Shown: piece after piece, positions 42,228-48,476 of the stretch
Position numbering within the stretch: the first letter of the stretch is position 1
How the letters are laid out: every line of letters begins with the position of its first letter
Made by a program: the position numbers and the translations under genes
The notes under the pieces: model-generated
Database searches by the model: none
Told to the model about the DNA's origin: nothing
What the model saw: the letters and a program-made list of their open reading frames with translations, nothing else
Assembly: GCA_900552585.1 (NCBI GenBank)
Contig: USAB01000004.1
Location: 1 to 48,476, forward strand
DNA from: an uncultured Coriobacteriaceae bacterium
Lineage (GTDB): Bacteria; Actinomycetota; Coriobacteriia; Coriobacteriales; Eggerthellaceae
Length of the DNA stretch: 48,476 bases
Reading direction: 5' to 3'

Positions 42228-42413
42228 CTATAGGGGCGCCCCTTCTGCAAAATCCGATTGTGCGCCAGCTTCCAATGCGCAACAGCGTCTTGTCTTGTGA
42301 AGGTAGCTCGCGCCCGTGCTTGCGCTCTGCGCAATCTGTCCCGAGCTCATGGGAACCCGCGATTCGGATACCGGTGTCAGTATGTGGATTGCCGTCCAGA
42401 AATTCGTGTCCGT
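42228..42413 (-). pseudogene. Rrf2 regulator relic (N-terminal part)
   Basis: In one frame from 42413: DTNFWTAIHILTPVSES, then SSGQIAQSASTGASYLHKT, aligned to the N-terminus of the intact Rrf2 at 29959 (DTKFSTAIHLLILVSE, SSEQIARSVGTNASYIRKV). The start codon position is ACG. After the helix-turn-helix the frame diverges and stops. The relic is closest in sequence to the intact regulator of this window. Confidence 0.75.
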
Positions 42414-42451
42414 GTTTCGCCTTTCCTGCGTGCATGCTTGCCGCGGCAGAA

Positions 42452-42470
42452 TGCATCACGAGAAGATACA
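42452..42470. promoter_or_regulatory. degenerate Rrf2 operator
   Basis: TGCATCA, five bases, AGATACA: 12 of 14 arm positions equal the 29997 operator (TGTATCA/TGATACA). It lies 39 bases from the relic's former start, as the intact site lies 38 bases from its gene. Confidence 0.65.
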
Positions 42471-42623
42471 ACCAGGCATGTGAGAAATTTCGTGGTGACC
42501 ATTGTGCGTGAATGCGTGCGAGAAAATTCTGTCGGCTTTTCAAATGTTGTATTCCCAACATACAGCCCCCGGACGCCCTTATAGGATAGTTAGCGATAGT
42601 TAATACATAGGGAAGGACGCGCT

Positions 42624-43244
42624 ATGGAAACTAACGCGCAGACGAAGCTTTCGGGCATCCTTGTGGAATATCCGTTCATGCGATCGGGGATGGCCGACAT
42701 CAACGGGAAATTCAGGATGCTGCAAACGCCCATGGGCAAGATCATGATGCGCAAGGTGACCATTGCCGACATAAGCACCCGGTCGGGCATGTCGATCGAT
42801 GCGCTTGTGGACGCTATTGCCAGGAAGACGGGTGCAACGCCGTCCGCGGCAGCATCGGAGCAGGTCGGCGGCGAAGCATCTGCCCTGCATGCAGAGCAGC
42901 CCGACAACCAGCGGGCTGCCGGGAAGCAGGCTGCCGGTAAGGCGTCGGTGCCAGACGCCGTGCCGGTAGGCGAAGTGGTGTCCGCATCGGGCAAAGGCGC
43001 GCTGCCCGCGTGGTTTTCGCAGGCAGACGGCTTCCCGGTGTACGACGCCCGCCAGGCGAAGGGATTCTTCCTGCCCGAGCTGCAGGCCCGCGCGGAAAGC
43101 GTTCCGGCAGGTCAAGGCATCGAAGTCGTGCAGTCGTTCGAGCCCGTGCCGCTCTATGGCGTGATGGCCGATCTTGGCTTCGAGTACGTTGCGCGCAAAG
43201 TATCCGATGACGAATTCCGCGTGTCGTTCTATCGCGCCCGTTAA
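42624..43244 (+). CDS. DUF1858/DUF2249 domain protein
   Basis: 206 residues, cytoplasmic. The N-terminal about 70 residues (GMADINGKFRMLQTPMGKIM, then RKVTIADISTRSGMSIDALV) are DUF1858, the ScdA N-terminal-like fold. A variable Ala/Gly linker leads to a C-terminal DUF2249-like domain (FPVYDARQAKGFFLPE, then VVQSFEPVPLYGVMADLGFE). DUF2249 proteins are TusA-like and often accompany denitrification or NO-handling genes. GGAAGGA precedes the ATG. The next gene, DUF438-hemerythrin, follows 66 bases later and has a DUF1858 domain too. Confidence 0.8.
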   Translation: METNAQTKLSGILVEYPFMRSGMADINGKFRMLQTPMGKIMMRKVTIADISTRSGMSIDALVDAIARKTGATPSAAASEQVGGEASALHAEQPDNQRAAGKQAAGKASVPDAVPVGEVVSASGKGALPAWFSQADGFPVYDARQAKGFFLPELQARAESVPAGQGIEVVQSFEPVPLYGVMADLGFEYVARKVSDDEFRVSFYRAR

Positions 43245-43310
43245 GCGGCGGCATTCCAAGAGCATATTTCGGGGAGTCGTCCGATTTCCCCTTTCCCGAA
43301 AGGAGTAAAG

Positions 43311-44891
43311 ATGAGCAAGGTGGTCGATTTCAACAAGACCGTGTTCGAGAACGTTTCTGCAAACCGTCAGGTTATCGATGTGATGATTTCGCTTGGCTTC
43401 GACGAGATAACGAAGCCCGGCCGCCTGGAGAGCGTGGGCAGCGTGGTAACGCTGAACATGGGCAGCGAGATGCGCGGTGTTCCGCTTGACAAGATGGTTG
43501 CGGCGTTCGAAGCGGCAGGCTTCGAGGTTGTGGGTGCGGGTGACGAAGGCTCTGAGGGCGCCGCCGTCGGGCATGCGGCTGACGGACATGACGCTGCCGG
43601 GCATGCGCCAGCTGAACATGCAGCGGCCGGCGGAGCAACCGGGAATGCACCCGTTGCGGGGGCTTCCGACGTGGAGCCCGCGGCCGAACGCGAGGCGGGC
43701 GAATCGGGTCCGGTATCCGCCGACGACCGCCAGGCCGTTCTGGAGCAGCTTGTGCGACGGCTTTCCGGCGGCGAGGATCTGGAAAGCGTCCGCAAAGATT
43801 TCGTGCGCGACTTCGCCAGCGTCTCCGCGCATGAGATTGCGCAGGCCGAGCAGAACCTTATCAGCTCCGGCATGCCCGTTCACGAAGTGCAGCAGCTGTG
43901 CGACGTGCATTCGGCGCTCTTCCACGGGCACACGGATGAGGAATGCTCGATGCTTGCGGAAGCCGACGGGCTTCCCGCCGCTCACCCGGCGTCGGTCCTG
44001 AAGCGCGAAAACGGTGCACTGGTCTCGCTGCTGGACAATGTCCAGGCGGCGCTTTCCGACAGCGCTGACGCAGATCGCATCAAGCAGCTTCTTGCGGGGC
44101 TGAAGCCCATCCGCAACCACTACGCCAAGAAGGAGCAGCTGCTGATGCCGTTCCTGTACGGGTACGGCATCACCGGCCCGATGGATGTTATGTGGGGCGT
44201 TGACGACGAGATAGTGCATGAGACCTCGGCGCTGGTGAAGGAGCTGTCCGCCGAAACGTATCCGGCGCTGCGCGAGCGCATAAACTCCCTGCTCAAACGC
44301 ATGCGCGAGATGGTGTACAAGGAAGAGCAGATCTTCTTGCCGCTATGCCACGATCATTTCACGCGCGAGGAATGGTTTGCCGTGTACCGGGATCTCGACG
44401 AATACAAGCCGGCATTCGTCGGCACGAAGCGCGGGTGGCTTGATGCCGACGTGTGGGTGCGCGAAAAGGAGATCCAGGCGAAAGAGGCGCTTTCGACGGG
44501 CGAGATCCGTCTTTCCACCGGCACGTTGTCGGTTGCCCAGCTTGACGCAATCCTGAAGCTGCTGCCGCTTGACCTTACATTCATCGATGCCGGCGAAACG
44601 ACCCGTTTCTTCACGCGCGAGGGAAAGATATTCGCCCGCCCGCTTTCGTGCCTTGGCCGTCAGGTATGGCTGTGCCATCCGCCCGCAATCATCCCCCTGG
44701 TCAGGGACATGATTGCCGACTTCAAGTCGGGTGCGCGCCAGAACATGGAGGTTTGGAACCCCGTGCCCGGCAATCCCGTGCGCGTGCTGTACGTGCCGGT
44801 GTGGAGCGCGGACCACGAGTACCTGGGCACGCTTGAGATAGTGCAGCAGTTCGGCGAGTTGCTGCCTAAGTTGAAGGAGCTCATCGGCTAG
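43311..44891 (+). CDS. DUF1858-DUF438-hemerythrin-PAS-like protein
   Basis: 526 residues in four parts: DUF1858 (about 5-70), a disordered Ala/His/Gly linker (about 80-130), DUF438 (about 140-205, LEQLVRRLSGGEDLESVRKD), a hemerythrin-like HHE four-helix domain (about 225-365, with RNHYAKKEQLLMP and YKEEQIFLPLCHDH) and a PAS-like C-terminus (about 395-520). The two-iron hemerythrin site suggests O2 or NO binding; related ScdA/YtfE proteins repair or sense under nitrosative stress. AAAGGAG precedes the ATG. It probably functions with the DUF1858/DUF2249 protein upstream. Confidence 0.82.
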   Translation: MSKVVDFNKTVFENVSANRQVIDVMISLGFDEITKPGRLESVGSVVTLNMGSEMRGVPLDKMVAAFEAAGFEVVGAGDEGSEGAAVGHAADGHDAAGHAPAEHAAAGGATGNAPVAGASDVEPAAEREAGESGPVSADDRQAVLEQLVRRLSGGEDLESVRKDFVRDFASVSAHEIAQAEQNLISSGMPVHEVQQLCDVHSALFHGHTDEECSMLAEADGLPAAHPASVLKRENGALVSLLDNVQAALSDSADADRIKQLLAGLKPIRNHYAKKEQLLMPFLYGYGITGPMDVMWGVDDEIVHETSALVKELSAETYPALRERINSLLKRMREMVYKEEQIFLPLCHDHFTREEWFAVYRDLDEYKPAFVGTKRGWLDADVWVREKEIQAKEALSTGEIRLSTGTLSVAQLDAILKLLPLDLTFIDAGETTRFFTREGKIFARPLSCLGRQVWLCHPPAIIPLVRDMIADFKSGARQNMEVWNPVPGNPVRVLYVPVWSADHEYLGTLEIVQQFGELLPKLKELIG

Positions 44892-45147
44892 GCGGTTTTG
44901 CGCCGGGGCGGGGTGCCGGAGCAATCGGTCCAGCCTGAGGTCTGGGAACCGAGTGCGACATGGGTTGCTGTCTAGGAGAAGGGTTCTGAAAAGCGATAGG
45001 TTCGGGAATCTGTCGTACGATGGATAAGGCTCGGCGGGGCAAGTTCCTGCGCCGGGCCCGATTCATCCGTCGACCTCGTCCCCGGCCAGCGTGCGTGGCG
45101 GCACCTTGTATGAGGCGCTGCCTACACCGGCTGAGAAAAGAGAATCC

Positions 45148-46302
45148 ATGATCATTCTAGATCCCAACCATATTTCTGTGCTTATGCGCTCCTACCTGGA
45201 AGATTCGCGCCAGCCGGTAATGAAGACGCCTATGGCGGAAAGGCTGCGCGACGAAGGGGTTGGTATCGTTCTGGTAGAGGTCGATGAAGCCATCCGGCGC
45301 ATCGAAGCGGGCGAGCGTCTGTACGCTATGTCGGAATCGCATTTGGGCTGGCTCGCCGATCACGTGGAACGACCCGATCTGTTGCACGCCGTCAACGTGT
45401 GCAAGGACAAGGCGCGTATGCGCAAGGTACTTTCGCCCCTCTTTCCCGAACTGTACTTCGAAAGCGTAAAGACCGAAGACCTGCTGCAGATGGCGTGCCC
45501 CAAAGACCGACTGCCTCTGGTGGTGAAGCCCGCCGTTGGTTTCCTGAGCATGGGCATTCATGTGGTGCGAAGCGAAGAAGGCTGGAATCGGGCAATGGAG
45601 CAGATTGCCCAGGAGCGCACCTGCTGGGGTAGCCGGTATGCACGGAGCGTGGTCGATGGCGAGCACTTCATTGCGGAATCGCTGATTGAGGGAACGGAAT
45701 ATGCCGTTGACGTCTACTTCGATGGCGATGGGCAAGCGCATGTGCTCGACATCTTGCGACACGATTTCGCGAATGCGACGGATACGTCCGATAGGCTTTA
45801 CGTTACCGGCCCTGCCGTTATTCGCGAACAGCTGGAGCCCATGACGCGCTTCCTGAACGAGGCGAATCGCTGCATGGGCATGCGCGATTTCCCGTGTCAC
45901 GTGGAGGTGCGCAACGATGCCGGCCGCATTCGGCCCATCGAGTTCAACCCCTTGCGTTTTGCCGGCCTTGGCGGAACCGAGGTGTCGTACTACGCGTACG
46001 GCTTCTTCACCTTCGATCGCTATTTGAAGGGACAGGACGCAAACTGGGATGAGATTCTTCCCGCTTGCGACGAGGGTGTCTACACGTGCCTTTCATGCCT
46101 CGATGCGCCCGCTGGTACCCCGCGCGGCGCGCAGTTCGACTATGCCGCGTTGCGTCGCGACTACCTGGGCGCCTGCGCAACCGAGCCTTTCAACAACGAC
46201 GAATCGGGTTTCTTCGGCTTCCTGTTCTGGAAAACGTCGGCAGAAGACACCGCCGAACGCACCGCCTTCCTGAACAACGACCTGCGCGGGTATCTGAGAT
46301 AG
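45148..46302 (+). CDS. ATP-grasp domain protein
   Basis: 384 residues. ATP-grasp core with LPLVVKPAVGFLSMGIHVV (phosphate loop and Lys), FIAESLIEGTEYAVDVYFDG and CHVEVRNDAGRIRPIEFNP, where Glu and Asn would hold Mg-ATP. Such enzymes ligate a carboxylate to an amine or similar nucleophile in the cytoplasm; the substrate is unknown. The first about 100 residues (VEVDEAIRRIEAGERLYAMS) are the pre-ATP-grasp part. Only a weak GA-rich ribosome site precedes the ATG. Single gene. Confidence 0.83.
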   Translation: MIILDPNHISVLMRSYLEDSRQPVMKTPMAERLRDEGVGIVLVEVDEAIRRIEAGERLYAMSESHLGWLADHVERPDLLHAVNVCKDKARMRKVLSPLFPELYFESVKTEDLLQMACPKDRLPLVVKPAVGFLSMGIHVVRSEEGWNRAMEQIAQERTCWGSRYARSVVDGEHFIAESLIEGTEYAVDVYFDGDGQAHVLDILRHDFANATDTSDRLYVTGPAVIREQLEPMTRFLNEANRCMGMRDFPCHVEVRNDAGRIRPIEFNPLRFAGLGGTEVSYYAYGFFTFDRYLKGQDANWDEILPACDEGVYTCLSCLDAPAGTPRGAQFDYAALRRDYLGACATEPFNNDESGFFGFLFWKTSAEDTAERTAFLNNDLRGYLR

Positions 46303-46481
46303 AGGGTGGGAGGGGCATTTCTTGCGGCTGGGCGCGTGCAGCACGATTTAGGGTTACCCTTCGTACGAGAAGGTGCAGCAGCTTATTTTGCCCACACTTT
46401 TCGTGGTTCTTGGAAGCGGCGGCTTCCCTGAAGGTGCCCGTGTTCGGGCGGTATGGAAGCTCAGCAGGAAGGGCTGATGCA

Positions 46482-46772
46482 ATGGGGCGGAAATCCTACG
46501 AATTCGATGCGGTCATACACGAAATACCCGATAAAGGCGGTGCCTACGTCATCTTCCCTTGGGACATACGGAAAGAATTCGGGAAAGGCCGCGTGAAGGT
46601 CTGCGCCGAGTTCGACGGCGTTCCCTACCAGGGCAGCATTGTGAACATGGGCGTGAAGGATGAAGAGGGAAACGCATGCTACATCATCGGCCTTCTGAAA
46701 GCAATTCGGAGGCAGCTGGAAAAGGGCGACGGTGACCGCATCCACGTTGTGGTTCGGGAAAAGAAGGCGTGA
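46482..46772 (+). CDS. DUF1905 domain protein
   Basis: 96 residues, a complete DUF1905 protein: YEFDAVIHEIPDKGGAYVIF, EFGKGRVKVCAEFDGVPYQG, IGLLKAIRRQLEKGDGDRI. Small, soluble, function unknown. AGGAAGGGC lies nine bases before the ATG. Confidence 0.85.
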   Translation: MGRKSYEFDAVIHEIPDKGGAYVIFPWDIRKEFGKGRVKVCAEFDGVPYQGSIVNMGVKDEEGNACYIIGLLKAIRRQLEKGDGDRIHVVVREKKA

Positions 46773-46890
46773 ATCCGGCAAGCGGAACGGCTGCACTCAA
46801 TATTTGCGCAACGCTTCGCCGGAGCCGCTCGTAGGGCGCGGGTTCGCTCTTGATAAGCAGAGACAGCGCACATTCTAGGAGGTAACGATT

Positions 46891-47226
46891 ATGCCGAGGC
46901 AATCCGTTTTCGATATGAAGGTGTCAAAGGTGTATCCGCTGCTAGTGGCCAAGGCCGAAAGGAAAGGCCGCACGAAAGCGGAGGTCGATGAGGCTATTGC
47001 ATGGTTGACCGGGTATGACATGGAGACCGCCGACTTGGACGTAACCTACGCGGAGTTCTTCGATAACGCGCCTGCCTACAACCCGCGTGCGGAGATGATT
47101 ACTGGATCTGTCTGCGGGGTGAAAGTCGAGAGCATTCAGGACCCCCTGATGAAGAAGATTCGGCAGCTGGACAAGCTGGTAGATGAACTAGCGAAGGGGA
47201 AGCCGATGGAGAAAATCAAAAGATAG
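46891..47226 (+). CDS. DUF2200 domain protein
   Basis: 111 residues matching the DUF2200 family: FDMKVSKVYPLLVAKAERKG, EVDEAIAWLTGYD, FFDNAPAYNPRA. Cytosolic, function unknown. AGGAGGTAAC precedes the ATG. It lies 118 bases after the DUF1905 gene and may share its transcript. Confidence 0.88.
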   Translation: MPRQSVFDMKVSKVYPLLVAKAERKGRTKAEVDEAIAWLTGYDMETADLDVTYAEFFDNAPAYNPRAEMITGSVCGVKVESIQDPLMKKIRQLDKLVDELAKGKPMEKIKR

Positions 47227-47377
47227 TCTTCTCGTGCGATACGGGTGTGGCGGTTTTCGACGAAGCGGCCGGTTGCGGATCTCTCCTTGCACCGGTAAGT
47301 CCGATTATCACGTCGGCGGTTCCATTCGCCCTGGTTTCCCCACCACCCTGTCATGGGCGTGCTACTGTCTGGTAAAC

Positions 47378-47395
47378 AGTCATATTAGTATGACT
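47378..47395. promoter_or_regulatory. operator-like palindrome before the SDR gene
   Basis: AGTCATA, spacer TTAG, TATGACT: perfect 7-bp arms, 40 bases before the SDR start, next to TATAAG that could be a -10 box. It probably binds a dimeric regulator, perhaps the MarR-type protein encoded downstream. Confidence 0.55.
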
Positions 47396-47434
47396 ATAAG
47401 GGCGAGATCGGACAGCTCGATGAAGGAGGCACCC

Positions 47435-48235
47435 ATGGGAAGGCTTGGAGGCAAGGTTGCAGTCGTTACGGGTTCGACGAGCGGCATTGGCATCGGTATT
47501 GCGAAGGTGTTTGCGCGGGAAGGGGCGCACGTCATCATCTGCGGTCGTCGCGAAGCCCGCGGTCAGGAGGTCGCAGACCAGATCAAGGAGGCGGGCGGCA
47601 GCGCAAGCTTCCATAAGATGGACCTGAACAACCTGGCCACGGTCGACGTTCTGATGGAAGATACGGCGCGCGACTTCGGCCATATCGACATTTTGGTGAA
47701 CAATGCGGCCGGAGTGGGCCTTAACGACGGTCGAGTGGACGAGATCTCGCTGGAAGACTGGGATGCCATGTTTGCATCGGGCGTGCGCGGCACCTTCTAC
47801 ACGATCAAGGCAGTGCTGCCGTACATGCGTTCCGCCAAGTGCGGTTCCATTGTGAACATCGGGTCGATGGCATCGGTTGCGGGAGACCTGGGCTCGACTG
47901 CCTACGCGGCAAGCAAGGCGGGCGTTGACATGCTGACCTCGTCGGTGGCGCTTCAGTACGGCAAGGAGAACATCCGTTGCAACTGCGTGCGTCCGGGGCT
48001 TATTGTGACGCCGCAGAACGAAGGGCACGTGTCGCAGGCGCTCAAGGACATATTCCTTAGCAACATCGAGGTCAACCGCTATGGATGTCCCCAGGATATT
48101 GCCGAGGCGTGCCTGTTTTTCGCTTCCGACGAGAGCGCCTATGTCACGGGACAAATCATCAACGTCGACGGCGGCCTGAATTCCCATGCCGCCACGGTGG
48201 CGCAGTTCCGCGCCATGGGTTCCCGGACCTGGTAG
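47435..48235 (+). CDS. short-chain dehydrogenase/reductase
   Basis: 266 residues of the classical SDR family. TGSTSGIG (12-19) binds NAD(P); NNAA is at 89-92; the catalytic trio is S144, Y157 and K161 (YAASK). The conserved active-site Asn of many SDRs (in a NVRG context) is replaced here by Gly in SGVRGTF. It ends VDGGLNSH, typical. AAGGAGG lies six bases before the ATG, which beats the longer frame from 47234. It likely reduces or oxidises an alcohol or keto group; the substrate cannot be told. The following gene's ATG is five bases away. Confidence 0.88.
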   Translation: MGRLGGKVAVVTGSTSGIGIGIAKVFAREGAHVIICGRREARGQEVADQIKEAGGSASFHKMDLNNLATVDVLMEDTARDFGHIDILVNNAAGVGLNDGRVDEISLEDWDAMFASGVRGTFYTIKAVLPYMRSAKCGSIVNIGSMASVAGDLGSTAYAASKAGVDMLTSSVALQYGKENIRCNCVRPGLIVTPQNEGHVSQALKDIFLSNIEVNRYGCPQDIAEACLFFASDESAYVTGQIINVDGGLNSHAATVAQFRAMGSRTW

Positions 48236-48239
48236 CGAC

Positions 48240-48476
48240 ATGGCGGGCGGAAAAGCCGGAATGCCGGCGAAGGAGTCGGTCTCAAAACCTGCCTGGCGCA
48301 TGCGTGTTGCCTTTGAGAGGAAGATTATGGCGGCGTATCGCGATACCTATCGAGGGGATTTCGGCGCGGCGCAGATTGAAGCGCTGGAGGAACTGTACCA
48401 GGTGGGCGCATTGCGCCAACAGGATCTTGCGGCGGCCTTGAGAATCTCGAAGCAGCATGCCTCGAACTCCCCACGT
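48240..48476 (+). CDS. MarR-like regulator, cut by window end
   Basis: 79 codons visible. After a basic start, FERKIMAAYRDTYRGDFGAA, then LRQQDLAAALRISKQHAS, fits the helix-turn-helix of MarR regulators. It begins five bases after the SDR stop, so it is probably in the same operon and may bind the palindrome at 47378. The C-terminus lies outside. Confidence 0.65.
   Translation, partial: MAGGKAGMPAKESVSKPAWRMRVAFERKIMAAYRDTYRGDFGAAQIEALEELYQVGALRQQDLAAALRISKQHASNSPR

Noticed and set aside
1..48476. CRISPR array
   Set aside because: No set of regularly spaced direct repeats was found; the repeats seen are two-copy or palindromic.

Overview
The window looks like a chromosomal segment of a strictly anaerobic, high-GC actinobacterium of class Coriobacteriia, most probably family Eggerthellaceae. 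This is inferred from a complete hdrCBA-flxDCBA set, the many [4Fe-4S] and flavin proteins, secreted SH3-like and leucine-rich-repeat surface proteins of a style common in that group, strong AGGAGG ribosome sites and frequent GTG/TTG starts. The species cannot be fixed from the sequence alone.

Layout. (1) 0.4-7.3 kb: one minus-strand operon of seven overlapping or abutting genes for an NADH:flavin oxidoreductase/heterodisulfide reductase complex (HdrC, HdrB, HdrA, FlxD, FlxC, FlxB, FlxA), closed by a terminator. (2) 7.5-9.7 kb: a small Lys-rich membrane protein, an internally deleted copy of a secreted SH3-like protein, a YagU-type membrane protein and the initiator tRNA gene. (3) 9.7-26.8 kb: an accessory defence island beginning beside the tRNA with a relaxase relic. 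It holds a small ribbon-helix-helix protein, a single-chain Type ISP restriction-modification enzyme and a translationally coupled membrane P-loop NTPase, then several gene relics, an ATP-grasp protein, an ORF6N-domain protein bracketed by unusual palindromes, and a four-domain DUF262/DUF1524/DUF4357/DUF4268 putative nuclease. (4) 26.9-36 kb: metabolism and transport. These are an iron-sulfur flavoprotein, a nitroreductase interrupted by one amber codon, a medium-chain reductase, an Rrf2 regulator with a clear operator, an alanine/glycine:cation symporter, a secreted SH3-like protein, peptidase T and a Bcr/CflA-type MFS pump. A nearly identical 192-bp copy of the symporter gene's 3' end follows the pump. 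(5) 36-42.5 kb: a second accessory stretch with a HIRAN protein, a secreted LRR/beta-helix protein, two adjacent uncharacterised genes, the 3' end of a Type I hsdR gene, a shortened T5orf172 nuclease, a frameshifted lipoprotein, an IS605-right-end-like structured element and an Rrf2 relic that still has its operator. (6) 42.6-48.5 kb: a DUF1858/DUF2249 protein with a DUF438-hemerythrin protein, an ATP-grasp enzyme, DUF1905 and DUF2200 proteins, an SDR oxidoreductase and the start of a MarR-type regulator cut by the window end.

How the parts fit: region 1 is energy metabolism, a predicted NADH/ferredoxin/disulfide electron-bifurcating complex. Region 3 is the most promising for a new system. 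A CopG-like regulator, a Type ISP enzyme and a YobI-like NTPase form one overlapping transcription unit, and an ORF6N gene carries a palindrome written in rare codons that recurs just past its stop codon. Two genes in the window carry TAG where a conserved Trp codon is expected. The many relics point to repeated insertion and decay in regions 3 and 5.
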